From: Favolaschia claudopus
Taxonomy: Eukaryota > Basidiomycota > Agaricomycetes > Agaricales > Mycenaceae
Direction of reading: 5' to 3'
Assembly (NCBI GenBank): GCA_037176885.1
Contig: JAWWNJ010000158.1
Span: forward strand, 1-64,000
Length of the DNA: 64,000 nt
Position 1 is the first letter of the stretch; each line of letters starts with the position of its first letter. This document shows positions 31,985-42,761 of the stretch, in pieces. The notes under the pieces are model-generated. The model ran no database searches and was not told the DNA's origin. It was given only the letters and a program-made list of their open reading frames with translations. A program made the translations under genes and the position numbers.

Positions 31985-33185
31985 CGTCAACGACGCTATC
32001 CGGCGGAGTTTGGCCATCTGGTGTATGAGGCTGTCATGGGGGCGATTGAGCGCATCCGGCAGGCTAGCGAACGGTCTTTCCCCCTACAAGGCAGATCTTG
32101 AGGCGGCCTTTAGACATATTCCCCATTCACCCTGATCATATACACCTGATGGGCTTTGAGTGGTTGAAGCGTCTATTCTCGACATCTTCCTGCCCTTTGG
32201 GGTTCGTACAGGACCCCGCATCTACAATTACTTTGCGGAGGCCCATCACTGAGTCCTCCTCTCTCGGGATGAGGTCATGGCACTTATTCAGCACTACCTA
32301 GATGATGGCTCAATGTCACCCCGCTTCCAGGGGTGTGGAGTATGCTCGTCATGGTCGTGCTGTCTTCCGGGCGGTTGCAGAGGAGCTAGGCTTCTCAATC
32401 TCCAGCGACAAGGAGGAGGGTCCGACCCACTGCCTTGAGTTCCTTGGCATTGAGCTGGACACCATTGCTCTGCAGGCTCGTCTGCCCAAGGATAAGCTTG
32501 CTCGCCTCCTTGTCTTCTGGATGGGTGCCTGTCTCGTCGGACTGCCAGCTACCATGACCTAGAGAAACTCTGTGGCCATCTCGTTTTTGCTCAGTCAGTG
32601 ATTCCCGTTGGACTATTCTTCACCCGCCGTATCCGGGACTTCATGCGCCGCCTTCACTTCTCCCCGTCACCAGCGCCGCTGTCTCCCTTCCTCTGCTCGA
32701 CTCGATATTGCGTGGTGAACACCTTCCTCCCGTCTTTCAATGGTATTTTTGCCATTGGACCCCCCGCGTCCCACCATCGATCGCGCGAGATCTTCACGGA
32801 TGCTCGTGGTAAGCTGGGTTTGGGTGGTTACTGGGAGGTGGTGACCTTTTCTTCACTGAACCTGTCCCGGTGAAGTATGAACGCCATCCAATTCATTGGA
32901 AGGAGATGTGTGCTGTGCTACGGGCAGCGGAGGTCTGGGGCCACTGTTGGGCTGGGTTGAAGGTTATCTTTCGTATTGATAACGAGGCCATCTCTACCTG
33001 TCTGCAGTCTGGCTCCATTGATCATCCTCCTACCCAAGGCGCTTTTCCGCCAGTTCGCTCTCCTTGCCGTTCAGAAGGACTTCACTTTCCGCCCCGTCTG
33101 GATCCCAACGGATGAGAATTCCGTAGCAGATGCCCTTTCGAGGTTCTGGTGGCTCTCGCTAGCAAAGCTGTATCACACTGGCCCC
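31985..33185 (+). pseudogene. DIRS-type reverse transcriptase / RNase H, degenerate
   Basis: The RT starts around YKADLEAAFRHIP (about 32085-32125), followed by HIHLMGFEWL, a shifted LPFG-like block, EALHWVLLSRDEVMALIQHY and LDDGSMSP (YLDD box 32292-32306). It continues through RHGRAVFRAVAEELGFSISS, CLEFLGIELDTIALQARLPK and LARLL. RNase H residues follow: Asp in FTDARGKLGLGGYW (32790-32830), Glu in HWKEMCAVLRAAEVWG, Asp in FRIDNEA, Asp in PTDENSVADALSRFWW (about 33106-33150). The spacing and the IELDT-x-ALQARLPKDKL segment are typical of DIRS/Ngaro elements. A tyrosine recombinase is expected downstream but is not visible. Frame shifts occur at about 32160, 32310, 32540, 32690, 32850 and 33040. 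Confidence 0.75.
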
Positions 33186-33189
33186 TCCC

Positions 33190-33990
33190 CAAGTCCGGTA
33201 CCCGCCCTACCCGTGTCGCTGTCACTGCCCCCCGCTATTGTCATTGTGCGTTCCTAGCACCCCCCCTCTCCCCCTTCCTCCCCCCCTCTCCCCTCCCTCC
33301 CCTTGTTGCTGTCCATTCCCCTCAGTTTCTTGTGGAGCCTGTAGGCGCATACACCCTGTCTTCGCCCGCCTGTGGCTGCTTCATGGTGAGCTGTTGGTTG
33401 TGGGCTGCCTTGGCTCCCTCGCCTTTGGGCGGAGTGCAGCGAGCTTCGTTTTGAAGTTCATGCCCAATATATCAATGGCTTGCTTACAAATCCTCTCTCT
33501 CGTGAAGCTCAGGCCAATCCTTGCATACCAATATGAAATTCATGTAGTTGAAGGGACCCCTCTACCAACCCCTGTGACTGGGCCATGAGAATCTGGAACC
33601 CCATGAACATAATTTCACTGCAAAATTTAGTGAATCGTGGATTTCATGGTTCAGCTATGGGAAAGTCAGGAGGTTCTACTTCCTCAGTGCTTGGTAAAAG
33701 TGCCGCCTCCATGTCACAATGTCACACTGGTGCCGCCAAACCACCAAGGCTTTATCTTAGCTCGCTGCTCTGCTGTACGCGTGTCCTTTGAGCGCTCTGT
33801 AACTGGGGCATTTGCGATCCTTCGTTTGAGCGCTGCCGCTGCCGCCCACAGACTGGGCTGTAAAGTACATGCTATAGAATATAATTAAACAAGTTTTCAA
33901 TTTCGACCTCATGCCTATAGTATTAGTAGGGTCTTCCTCGAGTTCTTGTACTATTGTAGCTCAACGTCAACGCAGTCAACATCAACGCGT
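33190..33990. other. Pyrimidine-rich stretch and unassigned ORFs
   Basis: 33255-33302 is an almost pure C/T tract. ORFs beyond it (33585-33888) have no recognisable motif. If the DIRS element was complete its tyrosine recombinase should lie here, but the R-H-R-Y signature cannot be seen. Confidence 0.3.
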
Positions 33991-33994
33991 GATC

Positions 33995-34044
33995 GTGACA
34001 TGGTTGTGATAACCACGTCGTGATGGTTATCACAACCATGTCAC
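33995..34044. repeat. Perfect 21-bp hairpin, 8-nt loop
   Basis: The arm GTGACATGGTTGTGATAACC A (33995-34015) is exactly complementary to 34024-34044; the loop is CGTCGTGA. It is followed by GCGACGCGTCGTGACGTCGCG, a second imperfect palindrome. It lies in a gene-free stretch. Confidence 0.85.
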
Positions 34045-34140
34045 GAGCGCGACGCGTCGTGACGTCGCGCTGTCCTCTCTCTCTCCTCCCACATCCTCAC
34101 CCCATGCCTGAGTAGCGGGAGACGGCCTCGTCTGGCAAGC

Positions 34141-34350
34141 TTAAGGGTGGCCTAAGAAGGCATCAAGAAGAAAATTGACAATGGATTCAGAAAGTATCAG
34201 AAGGCGTGCTTGACCTGCGGTTGTGATTTCCGGCCATACTCGCGAGGTAATCTCGAAGAATCGTTGAACGTGGATGAATTGGAGATTGTGTTTGAGTGAA
34301 TCATGAGCAAGGAGACGCTGTAATACTTGGTGGGCAGTGGTGGAAGTCAT
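34141..34350 (-). CDS. Small hypothetical protein (69 codons)
   Basis: Minus-strand ORF starting MTSTTAHQVLQRLLAHDSLK with an amphipathic, helical composition and ending LLDAFLGHP. A TATA-like TATATATT lies about 70 bp upstream (34416-34423 on the plus strand). No intron or homologue recognised; could be a fragment of a larger gene. Confidence 0.25.
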   Translation of the reverse strand: MTSTTAHQVLQRLLAHDSLKHNLQFIHVQRFFEITSRVWPEITTAGQARLLILSESIVNFLLDAFLGHP

Positions 34351-34664
34351 CGAGTACGGCGATGTCGATGTCGATCAGATATCACGATTGCACAGAATTG
34401 TTCACGGGACGCAATATATAGACGGAGTACATAGAGAAGAAGTACCACGAGAAGATTCGTGCAAGAGAATAGATACATTGAGAAATCACTGTTACCGTTG
34501 TTTCTACTCGAAATATCCCCGTCAACAAGTTCGGGTTTCACCGGCATCCCATCCTATTTGGGACGATCAACGTTGGCTGTGTTTGATATCAGACGTAACA
34601 GGGGATATGATGCATGCGTCGCTTTGCTGGGCTGTAATAGATATGTATTTAGTGCTTAACCTTA

Positions 34665-35370
34665 GGTTCCATTCGGTTGCGTCACTTCGAGCACTTGACG
34701 TCACTTAAGAGTAGTCTCACCAAGTCAGACTCTACAAGATTTATGATAGTCGATAAATCTATTATATAGTGTCTGAACTTGATGGCGCCTGTCATCCAAG
34801 ACCTCGGATTCTGTGACACACGTGCCAGTTCACACGTCGGATAAGGATATGACACGTCGTTCGGAAAACTTGGCGGTCCAACTTGAGCCCAATATGGAGC
34901 TTGTTGGCTGCATAAAGGGCTTGGAACCCACGTTTACTCTTGCCGGGGCTAATATCTACCACTGTGAAGCATCTGGGACTTTGGGCGGGGTCGTAACCAG
35001 TACGTATTGCCGAAGATACTGTACTTATTCCATGAACACAATATTGCTTGATGATTATGGGCCTAAAGCGTAAAATAGCACTGAATTATGTCCTATCTAT
35101 GGGCTGGGCAGTCTTTCAATACTTCTCTAGGCTTGCGAAGCCTTCACAGGGTCGTCGCTGCGTACCACAGCACCGACGCGCATACGTGTCATGCCCCATT
35201 GGGGCGTGGGGAAATGCACATGATGTTACAGCCGTGACAAAACCGAGGTCCGGGTCGAACCCCGCCAACAATCTCAGACTAACTTAAGAGTATTTCTCAC
35301 CAAAAGTTTGGCGTGAATTTTTCCCAAGTGCTCCAAAGTGACGCTAAGACACATCAAGCCGAATGGAGCC
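34665..35370. mobile_element. GGCTCCATTCGG MITE, copy split by a later insertion
   Basis: The left part (34665-34711: GGTTCCATTCGGTTGCGTCA, CTTCGAGCACTTGACGTCAC) and right part (35282-35370: CTTAAGAGTATTTCTCACCA to AAGCCGAATGGAGCC) together equal the intact 50145-50285 element. TA flanks both ends (34663-34664, 35371-35372). The split is explained by the 570-bp insertion at 34712. Confidence 0.85.
34712..35281. mobile_element. 570-bp insertion with 9-bp duplication inside the GGCTCC MITE
   Basis: Flanked by ACTTAAGAG on both sides (34703-34711 and 35282-35290). Ends TAGTCTCACC and, inverted, TAGTCTGAGATTG form only an 8-bp weak TIR. A B-box-like GGGGTTCGACCCGG lies on the minus strand at about 35255-35242. 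The class is unclear: a hAT-like TIR with 8-9 bp duplication is the best fit. The ORF at 34813-35073 has no known motif. Confidence 0.7.
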
Positions 35371-35489
35371 TAATAATTCATCTTATACCACCCTCTAACA
35401 GTTGTTTGACAGTTGTTTGAGTTCAGTCAAGCTTTGGTCAAGCTTTTTCGGCATGATAGTATCACGTGAATAATTACTCGATTTGGACA

Positions 35490-35572
35490 GTACGTAATGC
35501 TTACGTGGTAGGGTGGTCGGTTTGAAAAAAGACTGCCATAGGTATTTTTTTTTGGTTTCCGCACACCCTTGG
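35490..35572. mobile_element. hAT MITE end fragment (51127 family)
   Basis: Right end only: ACGTAATGCTTACGTGGTAG, GGTGGTCGGT, GGTATTTTTTTTTGG, TTTCCGCACACCCTTG. It matches 24000-24083 and 51510-51597. The left half is missing. Confidence 0.65.
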
Positions 35573-35599
35573 GCAATTCGTAACAAGCCGACAAAAATT

Positions 35600-35995
35600 C
35601 AGTTCAATAAACAATCGAGATATCAGCCCCACTGCTGTAAATTGGCTCCTTGTTTGTTTGGGAGCCGCCTTTTCTTGTGGGTTAGCGGCTAGCGCGGGCG
35701 CGTGGGTTGCCCTCGTCTGGGCGTCTCTGTTTCATCCTCGCGCACCCCATCGCCCCACGCCCTGGGCGCCAGCGGTTCAAGTATGCCACCGCGGCGTACT
35801 CCCACACCCACACTATGTGGCTGTCTCCGTCCCGAACCGAACGAAGCAATTGAAGTCAAGGGAAACCGATCCGCGAAATCTACACTAAGGGTCGAAGTTT
35901 TTTTCTCAGAAGACTCGCACACCCATGGCTTCCGACCATCAGCGTCGAACACATTCAGAGTGGAACTGACAAGAAGTGAGCGCTGTACATGTAAG
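35600..35995. other. Probable LINE 5' region, no gene called
   Basis: Sequence upstream of the LINE ORF1 below; short overlapping ORFs only, no motif recognised. Confidence 0.25.
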
Positions 35996-35999
35996 AAAT

Positions 36000-36755
36000 G
36001 AGACGCCTCTTGATCCGGTACCAACCACCTGCTCCGAGGGCGCTCCCTAGCGCCACTATCCAGAACCTCCACAAAATCATCTACGCTGTGGAAACTCCCA
36101 AAACCACCAATGCTAAATCTTGCACCGTTCCACTTGCTGACTGGAATACCATTCGGGCGCTTGCCCCGCCGCACTTGTACAGCAGCCTGCTGCCAACTCC
36201 AATACCACCCGCATCGACTCCTTGACCACAAAACTCGACACTATCATGACCAAACTGGAATCCCTACCCAATTTGACCACCCAAACCACTCCAGCATCCA
36301 TTATCTCACCCAGACAAAACGCTGGCTGCCGGCAGTCTCTAGTCTGCTCCAGGCTCGCTCTCCATCCTTTGCTGTTGTCATGCATCGTGTGCCTACTGAC
36401 TTTGAAGTTTGTAATGGCACGGTGGATGCAGACAATGACTCATGGGAGAACGACTTTTGGAGCTAGCACTTGCGAATGAAATTGACCATCAGAATCTGGT
36501 CCGAGTTCACTGGATCGGACGCCCGTCCAGCGAGCAGGTTCGTAGGACCAAGAAATTCTCATCACTCGTTCTTCACTTCAACGACTTGGATGTGGCGAAC
36601 TATTTCATTACGAATAAGCTCGCCCTCCATGGTCCACCTTCATCGCACCGAGAAATACTGCCCGCAGCCCCTCCAATGCTTCAACTGCTACCGGTTTGGA
36701 CACATTGCTGCGCAGTGTAAACGCTCTGCTGTTTGCGGCACCTGCGCCTCTTGAG
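36000..36755 (+). pseudogene. LINE ORF1 (gag-like), 3' truncated
   Basis: SATIQNLHKIIYAVETPKTT (about 36050-36110), then a middle region ending ENDFWELALANEI, VRVHWIGRPSSE, FSSLVLHFNDLDVANYFITN and the CCHC knuckle CFNCYRFGHIAAQC (about 36682-36723) with KRSAVCGTCA. Coding stops abruptly at 36755. This is the same ORF1 family as 28780-30090 (antisense). Frame changes occur near 36130, 36440 and 36630. A second knuckle pair and ORF2 are absent. Confidence 0.65.
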
Positions 36756-37067
36756 AACCTACAGTGGGCTGCGCAGTGTTTTGCGGCTCCACAGCCAAAA
36801 TTTGGTTAGCGGGAACTGAGGGGAAAAATCGTTTTTCACCGTTTGCCAAGGTGCTCTAGTTCAGAAAATATTCATTGTTCGCCCTATTTTGGCGCCATTA
36901 TTTGCTAAAATCCTCCCTCGTTTCCATCTATTTCTATCGCAGTTACACTGCTCAAAGTTTGAATTTGCCCGAGATCATGGCCAACTTTCGCGTTTTCGGT
37001 TGCCCGAAATTCAACCGTCACGCCAAGGGCCTTCCGAGATAAGAAATTTCTTTATACAGTTTGTATA

Positions 37068-37156
37068 CAGTTGCGGCCAAGATCAAAAGTGACGCACGTG
37101 GGCCCTGTGTGCGCCAAATACGTCACGTGACGTCACTTTTGATCTTGCCGCAACTG
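37068..37156. mobile_element. Tiny TA-target MITE (89 bp)
   Basis: CAGTTGCGGCCAAGATCAAA at the left and, inverted, CAGTTGCGGCAAGATCAAAA at the right, each followed by GTGACG. TA is on both sides (37066-37067, 37157-37158). The centre is GTGGGCCC. One further left end of this family is at 20984 (CAGTTGCGGCAAGATCGAAT), without a right end. Confidence 0.8.
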
Positions 37157-37239
37157 TATGGAAGGGGGGGAGGGGGGTCCCAAGGGCCTCGAGAAAAAAC
37201 TTTCATATGAATTTTTGTAACTCGGTTCTGAGGGTTGTA

Positions 37240-37640
37240 TGCAGCAGATATATGCTCGGTACGTTGTTCTACAGCCTAATTCAGTACTTACTTCAGATCC
37301 AACCCTGGCCACCATTGTCACCGTTCAGATGGGTTTGACCGCCGCTGGGGCCTCTCGGCAGCCTCGGCTTGTCAGTGTGTATGCTGTTGTCTGGTCCAGA
37401 AGACTGGTACCTGACATTAAAGCTTATGTATTGTGATATTAGACCTTATTAGCAGCGGCCTGAAATACTATTTGAAAGTCTTGAAATTGTCTTGAAAACA
37501 AATTTAAACCGGAAATTCACTTCTTTGATCAAGCAGGAAATCTGACACAATCCGGTGTCTCGGCTAACTACGAGCGCAGACACACTCACTCTGGTCTTCA
37601 CCCTCAACGATGACCTCGCCCGCTTCACTGTTGCCAACCA
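37240..37640. other. Coding-like fragments, unassigned
   Basis: ORFs QQIYARYVVLQPNSVLTSDP and TLVFTLNDDLARFTVANQAV look protein-like but match nothing I know. Possibly exons of one decayed gene disrupted at 37643. Confidence 0.25.
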
Positions 37641-37642
37641 AG

Positions 37643-38018
37643 CAGTTGCGGCGAAATTAAATGCATTACCATATAAGGAAATTTCATTATTCTGCGTCAG
37701 TTTTGCCTCTAATGCGCAAAAACAAGAGCTCAGAGTATTTTTTGTTCATTGTAATATGTATGGGTGAGTATATGCCACACTTCAAGCCGGTTGTCTACTT
37801 GAAAATCTGGTCAGAAACAGTCCAATGAGTACCACAAAATGTTAGCCAGTTGCAAAGGAAACTGACCCTTTCTCTTGAGATTTTAAAACATCTACAGACA
37901 TTAAACACCTACTAGCAATATCCGCACCTAATCTACCCATGACATCCATGATTGGCCCTCCAAGGTGGTTTGATTAAAATTTCCTTATATGGTAATGCAT
38001 CTAATTTCGCTGCAACTG
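37643..38018. mobile_element. Inverted-repeat element with 42-bp arms (376 bp)
   Basis: The left arm CAGTTGCGGCGAAATTAAAT GCATTACCATATAAGGAAAT TT is repeated inverted at the right with two mismatches. It starts with the same CAGTTGCGGC as the 37068 MITE. Flanks AAG and TCAAG do not include TA, so the target type is open. The centre is AT-rich without coding. Confidence 0.7.
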
Positions 38019-38024
38019 TCAAGG

Positions 38025-38180
38025 GTCATGAAATTCATGATGTTTCTCGTCATGACTTTCCTGACGATTTGTCCGGAAATTCATGGTGATTTACCGGAAA
38101 TTCATAACAAAACATCATCGTGATTTTCATGATGATTATGGGGCTGTTCATGATGGTTTTTCATGATGGTTTCATTAACA
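38025..38180. repeat. TCATGA palindrome-rich repeat, copy 1
   Basis: Nine-plus words of TCATGA, TTCATGATG, ATCATGAA or close variants in 150 bp, including GAAATTCATGATG, TTTCATGATGATTATG and TTCATGATGGTTTTTCATGATGG. The same word style dominates 50385-50515, suggesting one family. Confidence 0.6.
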
Positions 38181-38199
38181 AATTCAGGGCAAATAAATT

Positions 38200-39834
38200 G
38201 GGCTACCGGCAGCCGAGTCGAACCCCGGACCGCCGCATTGCAGTGGCGCAGTCATGAATTTTCGTTTAATACCTTGCTTGACAAGGTCTCTCCAACCTCA
38301 TAATTAGCTAAGCAGCACATCGGATGCAACCCATTGATGCCCGTTTTCTCCCCGAAGCACAGCTTTTCAAAGGCTCCCAAAACATCGACACTCGAACTTC
38401 CAACCAACTTCCAACGAACTTCACGAATCACCCACCCAAAACCATCGCATCCCCGTCAACTTTCAAGTTCTCCAGTGCCAGTGGAGGTAATATTTCCACC
38501 TAACATAGCATTATCTTGCACTAGCACTGCTACATTCGCGTCTACAGTCTGTACTCTGTACCAACGACAATTCAAAGAGAAAATCCACGTTTCCCGAGTC
38601 AGCGAATCTCCGCAAGCGGTTGCACTCCACTTAGTCTCATTGTATCAACTGTCAACGCACATCGACCATTGGATCTGCTGTCAACGGCAGTTGGCTGGTC
38701 GCTGGGCTGAAAATTTCCGGCTCCGCTCGTGGTTGAATGCATCGACTCAATTTTCTTGTGGACTGGAAACTCACTGTAAAAATGTGCTGATATCAGGGCC
38801 CCAGACTCAAAATAGGCAGCATCTGTGTTGCAGGAATTAAACTGGCTTGGCTAACGATACAACTGACTTAGTTCATTAGCCAATCTTTTTACTTCCAGGG
38901 AAGATCGTCCATCCCTTGCAGACTACCCAATCATGATACAGGCAATGTGAATGAATCCCGTCATTCTGCGAACCTGCGCCCCTCGTGGCTGCATCGCAGG
39001 GTTTTAGCCCCCTTGGTCGTTACATTCAGTCTTCTCCGCGTCGAGTCAGCTAAGTGAATTATCTCAATGCAAAGATATGAGAAAGCTCATATTGTTTATC
39101 AGAAACTAAACCAGAGCTGGGATGTACTCTTGGACCCCATACCAAGTTTGCGATTGCAAATTCAATATCAAGGATGCGAAAATTCCCAGACTGAGACACG
39201 ATGGAGAACTGCCGGCACCTACAAATATTTTCAGCTGTCTAGGTCCTGGACTCTAGGAATTTTCTATGTGGCTCCAACACTGATATGCTTCACATTGTTT
39301 TCAGCCCGCGCCTGTTCTAGTTCGCAAATTCTTCTTTCTATGCCAATCGAATTCACGCAGACTATAGCAAGTTACACAACGGCCGAGGCTCAACCCTAAT
39401 TTGAGATACAAGTCCTGTTTCCACAGGCTAGCACTAGTAGCAGTTTTACTAGCAGAAAGCAGAGAACTTTCTTTAATATATGCCGAAAGCATGTACCTTG
39501 ATACAATAAATCATTTTTTTTATCTCAAGCAAGGTGTCTTCCGACGCAGTCGGAGCTTCCTAGTCATGAAACAACTACAGTGCAACTGGTGACTTCTTGA
39601 ATGCCGGTGACAGGTAACACCGGCCCTCAGAAAACTTTCTCATTTACATTTTACAATGTGATTGGAGAGACTTGGGAACAGTGGAAAACAACTCTAGTAT
39701 GCTTTGGGCATCCTCTGATCCAACAGCTAAGCAATCAGCCAAGATTTGGTTTTTAGAGGGTGGCATCATTCAGAAACGCAAGAAAACGACTCGTATGTAT
39801 CTATGAGTTGTCTATAAGAGTGTTTTAAGAATAC
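38200..39834. other. No supported gene
   Basis: A tRNA-like relic may lie on the minus strand at 38260-38205: a CTGCAAT anticodon-loop-like word, then GGTCCGGGGTTCGACTCGG. The stems do not pair well. The ORF at 38334-38840 (168 codons) is Ser/Pro/Thr-rich and unrecognised. Nothing else stands out. Confidence 0.3.
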
Positions 39835-40270
39835 CTAAGCCCTAGATATTATATTTACATCCATTATAATGTTGTGGGGGACCCGTCGATGAGACGAGTA
39901 CTTTTTCACGGCATATGCCGCCTGCCGAGGATTGAGTCCATACCGATAAGCGTCCCGGTATCGATTGCAATGTCGAAAGAAGCGTCGGATTGTGTCGACA
40001 GAAACCTCATCAAGACACTCCGGTACCAATTTTTTGGCAGTGGGAAAGGTGCCATCTGCACGCTCCCGGAAACCTGTGCCAAAACAGCTCAGAAACTTTG
40101 ATGTGTGGAAACAATCCACTCACGACGCTTGGCCTCCCCCCAAACCATTTCAATGGGATTCAACTCGCAATGAAATTTGGGCAGAAACAGGCAAATGTGA
40201 CCCCGCTTCTCAATGAGAACCTGCAGAAGTGGTTTTTCACCTTTGAAATCAGCCTGCATGTTGACCCACA
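39835..40270 (-). pseudogene. DDE transposase C-terminal half (Tc1/mariner-like basidiomycete family)
   Basis: Minus strand: MQADFKGEKPLLQVLIEKRG HICLFLPKFHCELNPIEMVW GEAKRREW carries the CELNPIE-W signature, whose Glu is the third catalytic residue. After a frame change and DEVSVDTIRRFFRHCNRYRD comes AYRYGLNPRQAAYAVKKYSS HRRVP, the family's usual C-terminus. The segment with the first two Asp residues is missing: 40270-40640 encodes only a basic N-terminal-type region (SLWRDANGLTKKARSKQ). An internally deleted, dead transposase whose terminal repeat fits the MITE at 45956. Confidence 0.75.
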
Positions 40271-41043
40271 AGCTGAGGAGATTCTGTAGAAGAGATCAGT
40301 GGGGTCAAAGAATCAGCAACCGGGCCACGCACCGTGCTCTGCTTACTGCGAGCCTTCTTGGTGAGGCCGTTTGCGTCGCGCCAGAGCGATGTCCGTGAGC
40401 GTCCCTTGACTGGCGGCTCTGCGGGACAAAGAATGTCCGCGTCCTCACGTCGCCGCTTGCGCGCATCGAGCTGCCACATCACAACTTTAGATTGTGGACA
40501 CCATATGCATGCGCAGAGTACACACCTGGGCGTCCGTAAGCGGCTTGCGCTTCGACCCCCCACCCACACCTTCATCTTTTTCCACCTGATCATCTCCCTC
40601 AAACTCGGTTTCAGCGCCGGTTTCATCCACGAAGTCCGGGTCCTCGGTTTGGGCACTGGCTTCAGCTGCCTTTGAGCGTGCTGTCTGGGTTGATTTCTTC
40701 GTCTGGGCCGCTCGCAGTACACCTTTGCGTTGTTTCGTGGGGGGCAGGCATGAGAAGAGAAGAGCAAGATGACAGATCCGAAGGGAACGGGTGCAATTTC
40801 TCGGTTAGCTGGGCCCGAAAAAGTGAAACACCGTGGGAATATTTGGTCTGAAGGCGTAAATCGTTGTATTTTGAGGCGCTGAGTTCGCCGAAAATGGTCA
40901 AAAAAATCACAAATTTTTTCCCGGCCGTACCGGCCGGTGTAAGACAAGTGCCTAGTTGCACTGTATAAGCCCTCGACGTCGAGCGTGACAATGTCACAGT
41001 GTGATGCTGACATAAGGGTGCGGGGATCCCACGCTCTCTATCT
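39835..41043 (-). mobile_element. Mariner-like element with transposase remnant
   Basis: One end is preserved at 41043: AGATAGAGAGCGTGGGATCC CCGCACCCTTATG, next to TA (41044-41045). The first 85 bp from this end match the left end of the 45956-46806 MITE, through TCACACTGTGACATTGTCAC and GCTCGACGTCGAGGGCTTAT. The other end is not found, so the copy is truncated or decayed beyond the stop at 39835. Confidence 0.75.
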
Positions 41044-41045
41044 TA

Positions 41046-41560
41046 CTATACAAATCGCAAAAATCTCCGGTTTCGGTCAGGATTTGCATCAGGCTTTCAC
41101 CCGTATTACCATTGGCCATGGGTGTGTTGAGATTTGATTGGTGATCGGTCCGATCATCTCCGAGCTTTCCCACGCTCACATGGTATAAATACGTGGTGTA
41201 CATCAGCAAATCATCAAACTGGTTGCCGTGTTGTCGGCGTTTTCCGGCATTTTGCCGTTGTTCTGCCAAAATCTGCTGAGAACTGGGCTCGATAGGAGGG
41301 TCATACCCATTTGAATCTTAGAGGGAATATGTACTTTATCTATAGCTCACATTGTGCACTTTAAACAAAATTTTCTGCGTAGCCGTTGTTGCGCGCAAAC
41401 GAAAAGAGATCAGGCGTTGTCAAAAAAAAGGCTTGGCGTTGTGGTCACCGTGCGTTGTGGCATTTTGGTGCGTTTTTCGGCGTTTTTCGGTGTGTTTCGG
41501 TGTTGTACAACGCCACAACCAGTTTCGTAAAACACTGATGTCGCATGTTTGTACCCGAGT
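41046..41560. other. No supported gene
   Basis: CGTTTTTCGG-type words repeat at 41470-41500 (TGCGTTTTTCGGCGTTTTTC). Otherwise nothing recognisable. Confidence 0.3.
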
Positions 41561-41565
41561 ACATG

Positions 41566-41622
41566 TATGGTTGCGGCCAAAACTTCATGACCAGTCGGAA
41601 TCTTGCTCAGAATCACTAAACG
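41566..41622 (+). repeat. ATGGTTGCGGCC repeat, copy 3
   Basis: GTATGGTTGCGGCCAAAACT TCATGACCAGTCGGAATCTT GCTCAGAATCAC. It matches copy 2 (9720-9665 minus) almost perfectly over 50 bp. Confidence 0.7.
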
Positions 41623-41859
41623 CTATCCCCCCAACGCTGGTGCCAGGCACGTGGCCTCGGATCTCGGGCATCAAATGTGCATCACACGCTGTCGGACGAC
41701 TTGCTCAAGTCCGTTTGCGAGCGCAACGCGTCGCCGACGCAGTGTCTCACATTTAAGATCTCGGTACGACTGCGTCATTGTCAACATGACGGAGCCGGGT
41801 CTGCATTTCGCGCGGCTGCGCGCATTGTTTCGTTGCAACTGTAATAGAAATAGGTGATT

Positions 41860-42215
41860 TTCTATTAGGTTGAGTTCACTAAACTCGTTAACAAATACCC
41901 TTGCAGTGTTCCAGTGTTCAAGTAATCGACAGGGCGAGTCGTGGCGATTCTTGAACAAGATTAGAGCTGGAAAGCTGAAGGTTGGTGCATATAGCAGTAG
42001 AGATGTGGTTGAGTAGAGTAAGTTTATTGAAGCCACTACCCGCAGTTTATATACAGACATAGGAGTTTCTACAAATGTATCATGTTGATAGAATGAATGT
42101 ATCGAGACATCTGAGGAGTCGGAATGAACTAGGAGAATGGAGAGTGGAATGAAAAGGAAAAATGGAGAGGAAAGACAAATGATCGTTGAGTTTGAATCAT
42201 ACCGATATCCATCAC
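41860..42215 (-). repeat. LTR-like promoter segment, possible solo LTR
   Basis: On the minus strand a TATA box (TGTATATAAACTGCGGG, about 42060-42044) is followed 20 bp later by AATAAACTTACTCTACTC, a pyrimidine-rich leader and GTTAACGAGTTTAGTGAACT. This is the layout of fungal Copia LTRs (U3-TATA-R-polyA). No partner LTR or primer-binding site is found, so this is a weak call. A similar TATA-leader layout is at 46520-46340 (minus). Confidence 0.3.
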
Positions 42216-42463
42216 AGCAACTTACCCAGCGGCCGCAAACTCGACGTCGCACTGGTTCGTATGTTCTCTCAATCTCGATGGAAGCCGCGGACGCGATGGG
42301 CAGGGTGCCAGATCCGCGACGAGGACCAAGAATTCTCATTTCTTTCCATGGAGCATGTCGTGCGCGGCGCTCTCATGACGCCGGTATCTGGAGCTGCGAA
42401 TGAGGCCACTCACTTCCTTGTAGACACCCTAGACGCTGATATATTTTTGCGCGCGGACCAGTA
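42186..42463 (+). pseudogene. C-terminal remnant of a conserved Agaricomycete hypothetical protein
   Basis: The ORF reads RWAGCQIRDEDQEFSFLSME HVVRGALMTPV and ends DTLDADIFLRADQ. I recognise this charged FSF...VVRGA...DxFLR pattern as a recurring C-terminus in mushroom hypothetical proteins of unknown function. Upstream exons are not visible; the ORF abuts the LTR-like segment. Confidence 0.4.
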
Positions 42464-42499
42464 ATACAAAATGTACAGTTTTGCAGGATAAACTTGATC

Positions 42500-42602
42500 T
42501 GGGTTGATACCGCTTGAAATTGCTTGAGATAACTTGACTGAACTTGATCAATCTCTGATATCACTTGAGTGAACTTGAGCAAGCTTGATATTGCTTGACC
42601 AG
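42500..42602. repeat. CTTGA pentamer array
   Basis: About ten CTTGA words in 100 bp, spaced irregularly (GCTTGAAATTGCTTGAGATA, ACTTGACTGAACTTGATC, CACTTGAGTGAACTTGAGCA, AGCTTGATATTGCTTGACC). Subterminal-motif style, but no terminal repeats are identified. Confidence 0.55.
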
Positions 42603-42761
42603 CCGCCGGTGGGAACTTGATTTGTTATAACCCGAGCAACACGGAGGTTGCAGATCAACCTCCAAGACGTAGAAACAAGGATAGCAAAGAGCCGACCTTT
42701 GTGAGGAATAATTGACCCTGCTCTTGATCTAAACTTCACAGTATTACAACCTACAGTAGTA

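Noticed and set aside
38334..38840. 168-codon ORF
   Set aside because: No motif, low-complexity Ser/Thr/Pro composition and no intron or start context to support it.
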